Below are positions 19,124-28,344 of a stretch of DNA of 64,000 nt, piece after piece. The stretch is from Verrucomicrobiota bacterium JB022. GTDB taxonomy: Bacteria > Verrucomicrobiota > Verrucomicrobiia > Opitutales > Oceanipulchritudinaceae. Where the stretch lies: NCBI GenBank assembly GCA_030673845.1, contig JAUTCQ010000019.1:61075-125074 (forward strand). Direction: 5' to 3'. Each line of letters starts with the position of its first letter. Position 1 is the first letter of the stretch. The notes below the pieces were generated by a model, which did no database searches, was not told the origin of the DNA, and saw nothing but the letters and a program-made list of their open reading frames with translations. Made by a program: the position numbers and the translations under genes.

Positions 19124-20053
19124 CTACCGCCGAGCGCGGCCACCGGCAACGGATCGTGCTTCGGCGGCCGGCGTGTCTTCGAGCGGCTCCACCGTCACGG
19201 CGACGCGGATCAGTTGCGGGCCGCCGCCAAGAATGGTGCCGCGCAAGAGCGACACGTCTGCATAATCACGCCCCCGGGCGACCACGATATGGTCTTCCTT
19301 CACCGCTACGTTGTTGGTCGGGTCGACATCCACCCAGCCCAGTTGCGGCACATAGATCGACACCCAGGCGTGTGAGGCGTCGGCCCCTACCAGGCGCTCC
19401 TTGCCCGGCGGCGGGATGGTGCGAATGTAGCCGCTGACGTAGGCCGCCGGCAAGCCGCAGGCCCGCAGGCAGGCGATCATGAAGTGCGCGAAGTCCTGAC
19501 ACACGCCCTTGCGCGCTTTGATGAAATCGCTGATCGGCGAGTAGGCGTTGGTGACGCCCGGCATGAACTTGAAGGTGCGGAAGATCTTTTGCGCCAAAGC
19601 CAGCGTAGCCTCCAGCACCGGGCGGTCGTCCGCCAGCGTGCTCTGGGCAAAGTCCCGCGCATCCTTTAACAGCGGGATGCGGGGAGATTCGTAGGTAAAG
19701 TCGGCCGCCGCGAGTGCATCAGCGCTGCTGGGGGCCCGCATCTCCGCCCGGACTTCTCCGCAAGTCGGGGTCAGCTTCGACATCACGGGCGTGCGGCGCT
19801 GGACCGAAACAAGGCTGACGGCCTCCACCTCCAACCGCGGGTGCGGCTCGAACACGCTGAAGAACCGGACCGGATTCTGGAAATAATCCAGACGCCGGAT
19901 GAGGTCGCGCGGCTCCGGGCTCACGCGGAAGTCGAAGCGATGGAGCACCTGCCCCCACCCTTGCAGCGGCTCGACTCGCGCCACCTGGTGCGACGAGGTC
20001 ACAGCGCCGCCGTATTCATAGGTGGTCGTATGGCGTATGCGATAAAGGGCCAT
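19124..20053 (-). CDS. Transglutaminase-like cysteine protease (short, Transglut_N + core)
   Basis: A 309-residue protein with the beta-rich bacterial transglutaminase N-domain (about 1-90) and a transglutaminase core. The Cys-His-Asp triad is visible: Cys185 (RKGVCQDFAHF), His228 (ADASHAWVSIYV) and Asp244 (WVDVDPTNN). There is no signal peptide, so it is probably cytoplasmic. It is the last gene of a conserved set with the permuted ATP-grasp/alpha-E protein and the DUF2126 transglutaminase; comparative work predicts that such sets make or process peptide-like conjugates. The actual substrate is unknown. Confidence 0.92.
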   Translation of the reverse strand: MALYRIRHTTTYEYGGAVTSSHQVARVEPLQGWGQVLHRFDFRVSPEPRDLIRRLDYFQNPVRFFSVFEPHPRLEVEAVSLVSVQRRTPVMSKLTPTCGEVRAEMRAPSSADALAAADFTYESPRIPLLKDARDFAQSTLADDRPVLEATLALAQKIFRTFKFMPGVTNAYSPISDFIKARKGVCQDFAHFMIACLRACGLPAAYVSGYIRTIPPPGKERLVGADASHAWVSIYVPQLGWVDVDPTNNVAVKEDHIVVARGRDYADVSLLRGTILGGGPQLIRVAVTVEPLEDTPAAEARSVAGGRARR

Positions 20054-20056
20054 GCG

Positions 20057-22600
20057 TTAATCGAGCCGTGAGGACAGGTCGTTACCGTCCGCGTGAGCAA
20101 AATAGTGCTGCGCCAGACCGTCCGCAAGGTCGAGCAGCTGTTCACTGAGCGTCCTCAGCATGCGGTGGAGACGCGGGATTCCGGTCAGGCGGGCCGGTTG
20201 CAAGAGTTCGCGCACGTTGGCGAGGTCCAGCTCGGCCGCGACGCGGCGGGCCAGCCGTCGGCGCTCGGTCTGCGGCTCTTCGGTTTCGAGGACCGGCAAG
20301 TGCTCAAGGTGCTGCGTGACCGCTTGGGCCTGAAACGCCACCGAACGCGGGTTGCTTGGGTCGAGCAGGATCAAGTCGACCACGGCCTCCGGCTGGAGAT
20401 TCGTGAGGTAGCGGCTGGCGTAGGTGTAGCGGCTGTCGGCCGCCACGAGCAGGTTGGCCAAGAGCGGTTCGGAATACGGCCCGGGCTTGGAAAAGACCTG
20501 CTGCAGCAGCTCGATCACATTTTGCGAACGCTCCAGGCGGCGTCCCATTTCAAGGAAGTGCCAGTCGAGCGCGCGCGTCATGTTTTCGGAAATGGTCCCC
20601 GCCAGGCCGGCGAGAACCATCAGGATGTCGTTCAGCCGCTCGGCCGGGTCGAGGCGAGAGCTGGCACTGCTGGAGCGCCGCGGAGCCGCAAAACGCTCTA
20701 GCTGGGAAATCAGGGCGGTGGCATCGAGCGATAGCCGCTCGCGGATGGCAAAGGACGCGCGCCCGAGGCTCAGCAAGCAAGAACTGAGGTTGCCCGGCGC
20801 CTGCTGGCTCCAGACGAGGTCCGTCACGCGACGCTCCAGCTCCAGCCAGTCGATTTCCGGCTCATCCAGCTCATCGCTCAAGACGGTGCGGACGAAGGGC
20901 AACAAGGCCGTGTTGGCGGTTTGCCCGGTACTCTCGCGCAGTTCGTTGAAGATCAAGCGCAAGAGGCGCGCCAGAAAGTCACCCCGCTCCAGATAGCGGC
21001 CCAGCCAGAAAAGGTTGTCCGCATCGCGACTGGTCAGCTCGGCAGTCGAGCGGCGGATACGCACGGGGCCGGTGTGCGGCAGAGGGTGGTCGCGCGTCGG
21101 CAGCTCCGGATGCGAGAGCACCCAGGTGTCTTTGCTGGTGCCACCTTCCGCGATAGCCAGGCTGTGGTGGTCGGACACGCCGGTGAGCCGACTCAGCCCC
21201 CCGGGCATCATCTCGTAGCCATGCTCCGTCGCGACCAGGAAGACCCGCATGAGGAAGTGGCGCGGCACCGTTTCTCCCAGCGGGTTCAAGGCCGGCACCG
21301 TCGCCCGCGCTACCATTTCCTGCGCGCAGAAGTCGCCCGGCTTGGCCAGTATCTGGCGGCGCAGCTTGTCCAACGCGACTACGTCGAGGTTGCCTCCATA
21401 TTGGGCCTCGCCGACCTTTCGACGAATCACCGGCTTGATGACGAGCTGGTCGAGGTGTTCCATCACATAGGCCAGCGACGGCTCATCGCCGCACCACCAA
21501 GTGCGCGCGGACGGCAGACTCAGGCTTTCGCCCAGCAGGTGCGTACAGAGCTGGGGCAGGAACGCCGCCAATGCCGGAGATTCCGCAATGCCGCTGCCCA
21601 GGCTGTTGGCGATTGCCACGTTGCCCGCGCGAGCAGCTTGGACCAGCCCCGGCACCCCCAGCAGGCTTTCCGAATCCAGCTCCAGAGGGTCGGCCAAGGG
21701 TGACTGCACGGAGCGGATGATCACGTCGACCTGCTTGAGGCCGCCCACCGTCTTGAGAAACACCTTTTGGTCGCGGGTGGTGAGGTCGGCACCCTCCACC
21801 AGCGGATAGCCGAGATTGCGAGCAAAGAAGGCGTGTTCGAAATAGGCTTCGTGCCCCGGCCCCGGAGAAAGCAGCACGATCATCGGGTGCTCGGTGCGCC
21901 GTTGCACGAGCAGCTCGAACGATTCGAGCATGCTCTGGAAAAACGGGCGCAGGCGCAACGGGTCGACCGCACGGAAAATGTCCGACAAAGCGCGTTGGGT
22001 CACAAACCGGTTTTCCAGTGCGTAGCCAATGCCCGAGGGCGTATCGAGGCGGTCCGAAAGCACCCACCAGCGCCCGTCGGGCGAGCGCGCGAGGTCGGCG
22101 GCATACAGGTGCACGAAGGTCCCGCCCGGCGGACGAAAGCCGTGGAGCGGCCGCAGAAAGTGGGGATTGCCCAGAATCAGCGAAGGCGGCAAGACGCGGT
22201 CTTTGAGCAAGTGCTGCTCTCCATACACATCTTCCAGGATGCGGTTGAGAAGCGTCACGCGCTGCCGCAGGCCATGGTCAAGTTCCCGCCACTCCTGATA
22301 ACTCAGAATCATCGGTAGCGGATCCATTACCCATGGGCGGGCGGCGCCGTCGTCGCTGTAACCGCTGTAAGTGACCCCGTTTTCCTGCACGATGCGGCGC
22401 ACCTGGTCGGCGCGCTGGCGAAATCCTTCGACTCCGAGCGCTTCGACCTCCGCCGCCGCTATTTTCCAGTTGGCGCGGACATCGCCCTTCGCATCCAGCA
22501 ATTCATCGTAGTGGCCGGAGGGTTTGTGGTAGCTGCCAAAAACGGAACTGAGCCCGGCTGGCGGAGCCATGATGCCGGAATCACGATTAGGAGGGGTCAT
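20057..22600 (-). CDS. Circularly permuted ATP-grasp protein fused to alpha-E domain
   Basis: An 847-residue fusion. Residues about 20-480 form the circularly permuted ATP-grasp (DUF404/DUF407-type) region, with blocks ILLSPGPGHEAYFEHAFFAR, YPLVEGADL and LGSGIAESPALAAFLPQL. The C-terminal ~350 residues are the helical alpha-E domain (SRDADNLFWLGRYLERGDFL). In many genomes these are separate genes. Predicted role is ATP-dependent peptide-bond or amide ligation. I chose the ATG at 22598-22600 (MTPPNRDSG); the next one at 22570 is also possible. It is 3 bp from the transglutaminase gene, clearly co-transcribed. Confidence 0.9.
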   Translation of the reverse strand: MTPPNRDSGIMAPPAGLSSVFGSYHKPSGHYDELLDAKGDVRANWKIAAAEVEALGVEGFRQRADQVRRIVQENGVTYSGYSDDGAARPWVMDPLPMILSYQEWRELDHGLRQRVTLLNRILEDVYGEQHLLKDRVLPPSLILGNPHFLRPLHGFRPPGGTFVHLYAADLARSPDGRWWVLSDRLDTPSGIGYALENRFVTQRALSDIFRAVDPLRLRPFFQSMLESFELLVQRRTEHPMIVLLSPGPGHEAYFEHAFFARNLGYPLVEGADLTTRDQKVFLKTVGGLKQVDVIIRSVQSPLADPLELDSESLLGVPGLVQAARAGNVAIANSLGSGIAESPALAAFLPQLCTHLLGESLSLPSARTWWCGDEPSLAYVMEHLDQLVIKPVIRRKVGEAQYGGNLDVVALDKLRRQILAKPGDFCAQEMVARATVPALNPLGETVPRHFLMRVFLVATEHGYEMMPGGLSRLTGVSDHHSLAIAEGGTSKDTWVLSHPELPTRDHPLPHTGPVRIRRSTAELTSRDADNLFWLGRYLERGDFLARLLRLIFNELRESTGQTANTALLPFVRTVLSDELDEPEIDWLELERRVTDLVWSQQAPGNLSSCLLSLGRASFAIRERLSLDATALISQLERFAAPRRSSSASSRLDPAERLNDILMVLAGLAGTISENMTRALDWHFLEMGRRLERSQNVIELLQQVFSKPGPYSEPLLANLLVAADSRYTYASRYLTNLQPEAVVDLILLDPSNPRSVAFQAQAVTQHLEHLPVLETEEPQTERRRLARRVAAELDLANVRELLQPARLTGIPRLHRMLRTLSEQLLDLADGLAQHYFAHADGNDLSSRLD

Positions 22601-22698
22601 AGAGGATATATCGGATCTTCTAGGTCCGAAATTACAGACGGCAAACCCAAACCGCGCCATCGTATCGGACGCGGTTCAGGGCAAGCATGTCGGCGGAT

Positions 22699-25600
22699 CT
22701 AGCGGTTGCGGCGGAGGTCGAGCGTCAACGGGAAGTCGGGGTTGATCTCGTCTTCCGGCAGGCGGTTGAGTTGACCCGGCGTATGGCCGATCGGCTCGAA
22801 GCGTGCGCGGCGGCGCCCTTCGGCCTCATAGCTGTTGATCGGGAAGTGATCGTAGTTACGCCCGCCCGGGTGACCGACGTGGTAGGTGCAGCCAGCCATC
22901 GACCGTTGGGACCAGGTGTCGATGATGTCGAAGACCAGCGGAGTGTCGACCGGCTGAGTGGGGTGCAGGCCAGACGGCGGCTGCCAGGCACGGTAGCGGA
23001 CGCCAGCCACGAATTCGCCCTCGACCTTGGTCGGCACCAGCGGGCATTTGCGACCGTTGCAGGCCACGATGTAGCGGTCGGCATTGAAGTGGGTCACGCG
23101 CACCTGCAGGCGTTCGACCGACGAATCGACGAAGCGCACGGTGCCGCCCGCAAAGCCTTCTTCGCCCATCACGTGCCACGGCTCCAGGGCCTGGCGCAGC
23201 TCGAGCTCGGTTTCGCCAAAGGTGATGTGGCCGTAGCCGGGGAAGCGGAACTCACGGTGCGACTGGAACCACAGTTGCTCGAACGGCAGGCCCGCGCGGC
23301 CCAGATCGGTAAGGACTTCCTTGAAGTCTTCCCACACAAAGTGCGGCAGCATCCAGCGGTCATGCAGCTGCGTGCCCCAGCGCGAGAGACGCTGCGGGTT
23401 GTAGGGGCGCTCCCAGAACCACGCGACCAGCGCGCGCAATAAAAGCTGCTGTGCCAGGCTCATACGGGCATGAGGCGGCATCTCGAAGCTGCGCAGCTCC
23501 AGCAAACCTAGGCGACCGCTCGAACGGTCGGGGTTGTAGAGCTTGTCGATGCAGAATTCGGCTCGGTGGGTATTGCCCGTAACGTCGATCAGCAGGTTGC
23601 GGAAGATACGGTCGACCAGCCACGACGGCGGGGCTTCGCCGATCTTGTCGACTTCGCGGAAAGCAAGCTCCAGCTCGTAGAGCGAGTCGTTGCGGGCCTC
23701 GTCTACGCGCGGGCTCTGGCTCGTCGGCCCCACGAAGAGCCCCGAGAACATGTAGGAAAGCGATGGGTGCTGGTGCCAATAAGCCAGCATGCTGCGGAGC
23801 AGATCCGGGCGGCGCAGGAACGGGCTTTCCAGGGGCGTAGCGGCCCCAAGCACGATGTGATTGCCCCCGCCGGTGCCGCAGTGGCGGCCGTCGAGCATGA
23901 ACTTCTCCGTGCCCAAGCGCGATTCGCGGGCTAGCTGGTACAGCGTTTCGGTGCGCGAGACCAGTTCGCTCCACGACTGCGACGGGTGGATGTTGACTTC
24001 GATTACCCCCGGGTCGGGCGTGATGCTGAAGGATTCGAGGCGCGGGTCGGGCGGCGGGCGCTCGCCTTCGATAAAGACGGGCATTTCCAGCCGGGCTGCT
24101 GTCGCTTCTACCGCCGAGAGCAGCTCCAGATAGGCGTCGGTGCTCGAAACGGGCGGGAAGAAGACAAAGAGCTGGCCGTTGCGGGCTTCGATGCACAGGG
24201 CTGTGCGGACGGCCTCCGAGGCCTCCTGCTGCGGCATGGCAGTTCGCTTGGAGCGCACGCGGCCACGACCACCGGCCTCCGGTTGGGCCAGCGTGTCTTC
24301 CGGTCCGCCGATGCTGGAGCCGGGTTGGCTCCGGGGGCCGAATTCGCCAGTCGATTCGCCGCGTCGCGACGACTGGAGCAGCGCCCGCGCACGCTCTTCG
24401 AACTGCCGCAGAAAGGCTTGGTGCGGCGGCAGCGGAGCAACTGGCGAAGTGGGGTCGGGATGGATGATGTAAGGGTAATTGGCCGCACTGACCCACGGCA
24501 GTCCATCGATCGGCAGGCGCAGGCCGATGGGCGAATCGCCGGGCAGCAGGTAGATGTTTTGCTGGCGCGAGCACCAAGGGCCGGTGCGCCAACGCAGGCC
24601 GCTGGCCCGAGCCTGCCACATCTGTTGCAGCGGCAGGATATAGCCGCGCGGGTTGTCGAGCCCGGATTCGAAGACGCGGCCCAGGCGAGCGCGCTCTTCG
24701 GGGTCGGATAATTTCGACTCCAGCGGGTCGACGTTGACCGGCAGCTTCTGCTCTTTCCAGAGGTAATACCAGATGTCTTCGTAGGCCGCTTCTACATACT
24801 CGGCCGTGATGCCCATCGTGGCGCACAGCTCACGGGAAAAACGCTCCGCATCGGCGGCCTTGAAGCCGTAGTCCTGGTCGATGGACGCGAGCCAGCGCGG
24901 GTCGCCCCAGATGGATTCGCCGTCGCGGCGCCAGTAGCAGGTGAGTGCCCAGCGCGGCAGGGATTCGCCCGGATACCATTTACCTTGGCCGTAGTGGGTA
25001 AAGCCGCCTTTGCCGTAGGTCGCCCGCATCTTGCGCAGCAGCACCTCGCTCAGGCGACGCTTGCCCGGCCCTACTGCGGCCACGTTCCATTCCGGGCCGT
25101 CTGGATCGTCGATTGAGACGAAGGTGGGCTCGCCTCCCATCGTCAGGCGGACGTCGCCCGCCTGCAGCCGCCGGTCGACCTCGTTGCCCAAAGCGTTGAG
25201 GCGTTGCCAGGCGGCATCGTCGTAAGGGTATGTGACCCGCGGGGCTTCGCGCACCCGCTTGACCTCCATCGCAAAGTCAAACTCGGTCTTGTTGGGCTCC
25301 ACGCCGCCGGTGATGGGGGCTGCGCCGATGGGATGTGGTGAGCAGGCCAGCGGGATGTGGCCTTCGCCGGCGAGCAAGCCGCTGGTCGGGTCGAGCCCCA
25401 CCCAACCGGCGCCGGGCAGGAACACTTCCGCCCAGGCGTGCAAGTCGGTAAAATCGTTCTCCGTTCCAGACGGGCCGTCGATACTCTTGATATCGGGTGT
25501 GAGCTGGATCAGGTAACCGCTGGCGAAGCGGGCGGCCAAGCCGAGGCGGCGCAGGACGTGCACGAGCAGCCATGCACTGTCGCGACAGGAGCCGGTACGT

Positions 25601-26127
25601 TTTTGCAGCGTTTCCTCCGGTGTCTGGACCCCCGGCTCCATCCGGACGATGTAACCGATGTCTTGCTGGATCCGCTGGTTTAAATCGACCAGAAAGTGGA
25701 CCGTCTGTTTCTCAATGCCCACGAACTGTTTAAAATATTCCTCGAACAGCGGGCCCTCCGATTCGCTGGTATCCATGAAGGGCTCGAGATCGCGCAAGGC
25801 GTTGCTCTTGTAGGCGAAGGGAAACTGCTCGGCGTAGTCTTCCAGGAAGAAATCGAAGGGGTTGACCACCGTCATCTCGGCCACCACGTCGACCTCCACC
25901 TTGAACTCGGTGATTTTCTCGGGGTAGACGATCCGGGCCAGGTAGTTGCCGTGCGGGTCTTGCTGCCAGTTGATGAAGTAGCCCTCCGGCGACGCCTTCA
26001 GCGAGTAGCTGACGATCGGCGTGCGGCAGTGAGGTGCCGGGCGCAGGCGGATGACCTGCGGGTAAAGCGTCACCGGGCGTTCATACTTGTAATGGGTGCA
26101 GTGGTACAGACTGGCGTGAATGGCCAT
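22699..26127 (-). CDS. Large transglutaminase-like protein with DUF2126 C-terminal region
   Basis: A 1142-residue protein. The N-terminal ~290 residues are a transglutaminase with its own N-domain (MAIHASLYHCTHYKYERPVT) and triad Cys181 (TGSCRDSAWLL), His230 (DLHAWAEVFLPG) and Asp246 (GLDPTSG). The remaining ~850 residues match the DUF2126 type (MGGEPTFVSIDDPDGPEWN, DGRHCGTGGGNHIVLG, ending near DEINPDFPLTLDLRR). This architecture is normally encoded beside permuted ATP-grasp/alpha-E genes, as here. It sits first in the three-gene core, 98 bp upstream of the ATP-grasp gene. Confidence 0.93.
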   Translation of the reverse strand: MAIHASLYHCTHYKYERPVTLYPQVIRLRPAPHCRTPIVSYSLKASPEGYFINWQQDPHGNYLARIVYPEKITEFKVEVDVVAEMTVVNPFDFFLEDYAEQFPFAYKSNALRDLEPFMDTSESEGPLFEEYFKQFVGIEKQTVHFLVDLNQRIQQDIGYIVRMEPGVQTPEETLQKRTGSCRDSAWLLVHVLRRLGLAARFASGYLIQLTPDIKSIDGPSGTENDFTDLHAWAEVFLPGAGWVGLDPTSGLLAGEGHIPLACSPHPIGAAPITGGVEPNKTEFDFAMEVKRVREAPRVTYPYDDAAWQRLNALGNEVDRRLQAGDVRLTMGGEPTFVSIDDPDGPEWNVAAVGPGKRRLSEVLLRKMRATYGKGGFTHYGQGKWYPGESLPRWALTCYWRRDGESIWGDPRWLASIDQDYGFKAADAERFSRELCATMGITAEYVEAAYEDIWYYLWKEQKLPVNVDPLESKLSDPEERARLGRVFESGLDNPRGYILPLQQMWQARASGLRWRTGPWCSRQQNIYLLPGDSPIGLRLPIDGLPWVSAANYPYIIHPDPTSPVAPLPPHQAFLRQFEERARALLQSSRRGESTGEFGPRSQPGSSIGGPEDTLAQPEAGGRGRVRSKRTAMPQQEASEAVRTALCIEARNGQLFVFFPPVSSTDAYLELLSAVEATAARLEMPVFIEGERPPPDPRLESFSITPDPGVIEVNIHPSQSWSELVSRTETLYQLARESRLGTEKFMLDGRHCGTGGGNHIVLGAATPLESPFLRRPDLLRSMLAYWHQHPSLSYMFSGLFVGPTSQSPRVDEARNDSLYELELAFREVDKIGEAPPSWLVDRIFRNLLIDVTGNTHRAEFCIDKLYNPDRSSGRLGLLELRSFEMPPHARMSLAQQLLLRALVAWFWERPYNPQRLSRWGTQLHDRWMLPHFVWEDFKEVLTDLGRAGLPFEQLWFQSHREFRFPGYGHITFGETELELRQALEPWHVMGEEGFAGGTVRFVDSSVERLQVRVTHFNADRYIVACNGRKCPLVPTKVEGEFVAGVRYRAWQPPSGLHPTQPVDTPLVFDIIDTWSQRSMAGCTYHVGHPGGRNYDHFPINSYEAEGRRRARFEPIGHTPGQLNRLPEDEINPDFPLTLDLRRNR

Positions 26128-26299
26128 GGATACTTCGGGAAATAACGGGTTACCCCTAGTTGGGGAGAATCGAAACGGCTGCAGCAGGAACCAGTCCCAA
26201 AATACGGGGATCTCTTCCTTTGTTGCACGAAGTCATATAACCCGTTGGGGCCTGAGGCAAGAACAGCTTATACCACCGCTTCGCTTTCCTGCATCGGTC

Positions 26300-27361
26300 T
26301 CAGGATACCACGCCTCGCTCCCGCACCAGGCGGTGGATATAGGCCAGCTTTTCCGTCACGGCGGAGGACAGGACGAAGGGATAGGCGTCGGGCTGGCCAA
26401 TGCTGCGGTTCAGGCTATTCAGTGCCAGCGTGATGGGCAACCAGCGATCCACGATGGTGGGGAAGTCGTCTGCCGTATACGGGTCGAAGCTGGCCGCGCT
26501 GGCATCGGCTTCCAGTTGGCCGCGCAAGTCTGGGCGCAGGTTGATCCCAAAGTGCAAGGCGGTCTCCAGCAGATCCACGATGTGGAAGTAGTGGGCCCAG
26601 GTCTCGGCCCAGTCTTCCCAGGGGTGGGAAGCGGCGTAGGCGGTTACAAACTGCTGCTCCCAGCCCGGCTGCGGACCTTGGGCATAGTGGGCCTCAAGAG
26701 CCTTCTGGTAATCTTCCCGCTCATCGCCAAAGACACGGCGAAATTCCTCGACCCCCTGCCCTGCGCCGAAAAACGCTTCCCAATAAAAGTGGGCCGACTC
26801 ATGCCGAAAGTGCCCCAAGAGCGTGCGATACGGCTCGTCCAGCTCCGAGCGTACCTTTTCGCGGTGGGCGGGGTCGGCCTCCTCGATGTTCAGAGTGATC
26901 AGCCCGTTGGCGTGCCCCGTCATCACCGGGTCTTTTTGCACTTCGGGCGAGAGCAGGTCGAACTGCGGCTGGGGAAGCGGGTGCCCGTTTTCGCCGATCA
27001 GCCCAAAGCGCAGCAGCGAGTAGATCAGCCGGCGCTTGGCCCGCTCGATGTCTACCCACAGCTCGATCCGCCGCTCGTCGTCGAGGTTGGGGATTGTGCG
27101 GCTGAGGCTGCATGAGAGGCAGAATTCGCTTTCGCTCTCCGCCGGCACCATCCAGTTGCAGCTCAAATGGTGGTCGCGATTGGCACAGGGGCGAAATTCG
27201 CGGCGGTCGCCCATTCGTCGCCACGAGGTTTCGCTGGCCACCTCAAAGTTTACCAGCTTGGCGATCTCCGGCACAAAACCCAGGTGCGCACCACAACGCA
27301 CGCACGACGTATTCTCGAAATACACGGCATTGCCGCACTGCTGACAAAAAAAGAGCTTCAT
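26300..27361 (-). CDS. Zinc-ribbon putative metallopeptidase
   Basis: A 353-residue protein. It begins with a zinc ribbon (Cys6, Cys9, Cys20, Cys23: FFCQQCG, TSCVRCG). A second Cys/His cluster follows (RPCANRDHHLSCNW, EFCLSCSL), then a helical domain with HExxH at 187-191 (GHFRHESAHFYWEAFF) and a downstream WEDWAETWAHYFHI block. This matches the putative zinc-binding metallopeptidase family often found in transglutaminase/ATP-grasp clusters. I used the ATG at 27359-27361; the open frame extends four codons to a TTG. The 172 bp to the next gene (26128-26299) hold only a weak short repeat. Confidence 0.85.
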   Translation of the reverse strand: MKLFFCQQCGNAVYFENTSCVRCGAHLGFVPEIAKLVNFEVASETSWRRMGDRREFRPCANRDHHLSCNWMVPAESESEFCLSCSLSRTIPNLDDERRIELWVDIERAKRRLIYSLLRFGLIGENGHPLPQPQFDLLSPEVQKDPVMTGHANGLITLNIEEADPAHREKVRSELDEPYRTLLGHFRHESAHFYWEAFFGAGQGVEEFRRVFGDEREDYQKALEAHYAQGPQPGWEQQFVTAYAASHPWEDWAETWAHYFHIVDLLETALHFGINLRPDLRGQLEADASAASFDPYTADDFPTIVDRWLPITLALNSLNRSIGQPDAYPFVLSSAVTEKLAYIHRLVRERGVVS

Positions 27362-27531
27362 AAAGAGAGACAACGTTGCACCAGCACCGCCGCAGCGGCA
27401 CTCGGCTACCTATCGCCCAAATCCCCCTGCCGCACAATGGCAGAGCGATGATTTGGCCCTGCAGGTGACGTGTACCCTGCCCTGCTCCGCGCTTGACTAA
27501 CGAATTTACCCTAGTCACTGCTTTGAAGGTC

Positions 27532-28230
27532 ATGAAGCTGCTGTTTATCCTGCCCATCATTATCCTGGCCTGTCTCACGAGTTGCAACCCGCATCAAAAT
27601 CCCAATGCGGTGCAGCGGGGAAAAGCTACCCAACTGGGCGCAACCCACGGCTATGTGCTTGCGGTGCTGACGGTGGAGGAAAAGCGACCGGAAGGAATGC
27701 TGGGGATAACCGCGAAGACATTTTCCGCCTATTCCCTGCATTACCGCCCAGTGGGAGGTAAGCACGAAGGCACGCTGCGCTTCAGCCCTGGGGGCATGTA
27801 CAAGAGCAAAAACGACTTTCCCGATGGGCTGGGCCACGTTTATCTGCTGGCGCTACCGGCCGGAGAATATGAGCTGTATGAATATGGCTTCTACGAGCAG
27901 TATTACAACACCAGCATAACGCACCGTTCGCTGGAGTTTTCGATGCCGTTCGAAGTCAAGCCCGGAGAAGTCACTTATATCGGCCGCTTCAATGCCAAGC
28001 ATACCTACGCCGAGAATATGCTGGGTACTGTCGTCCTCGACAGTGGGTATTTCATCGTGGAAGACGCGTTTGAAGAGGATCTCGCGCATGCTCAGGAAAT
28101 CTACCCCGAGGTGAATCTGGATTCGGCCCGCAAGGCGAAGGGCTATCAGGAAAAAATCGGCAAACCGATCCTCTCACCTGAAGATCTGGAACGCACGACT
28201 TTGCAGGCCCCGAATCAGGCGACCCCATGA
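27532..28230 (+). CDS. Predicted lipoprotein of unknown function
   Basis: A 232-residue protein with a lipoprotein signal: MKLLFILPIIILACLTSC, with the lipobox LTSC at Cys18. The mature part is rich in beta-type sequence (LPAGEYELYEYGFYEQYYN, EVKPGEVTYIGRFNA). The last style resembles periplasmic domains that carry a small beta-sandwich, but I recognise no family. I preferred the ATG at 27532 over an upstream TTG because it starts the lipoprotein signal exactly. It precedes the papain-like peptidase by 114 bp on the same strand and may belong with it. Confidence 0.72.
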   Translation: MKLLFILPIIILACLTSCNPHQNPNAVQRGKATQLGATHGYVLAVLTVEEKRPEGMLGITAKTFSAYSLHYRPVGGKHEGTLRFSPGGMYKSKNDFPDGLGHVYLLALPAGEYELYEYGFYEQYYNTSITHRSLEFSMPFEVKPGEVTYIGRFNAKHTYAENMLGTVVLDSGYFIVEDAFEEDLAHAQEIYPEVNLDSARKAKGYQEKIGKPILSPEDLERTTLQAPNQATP

Positions 28231-28344
28231 TCGTTAGCCTCGCGCAAGCTTAAGAAATTCGTGAAGTTAGGCTCGGGGGTTACTTTGCGCTGTTCGATGC
28301 GGTGAATTGTGCTTATCTCGTTCGTAGGCAATCTCACTCGTATC

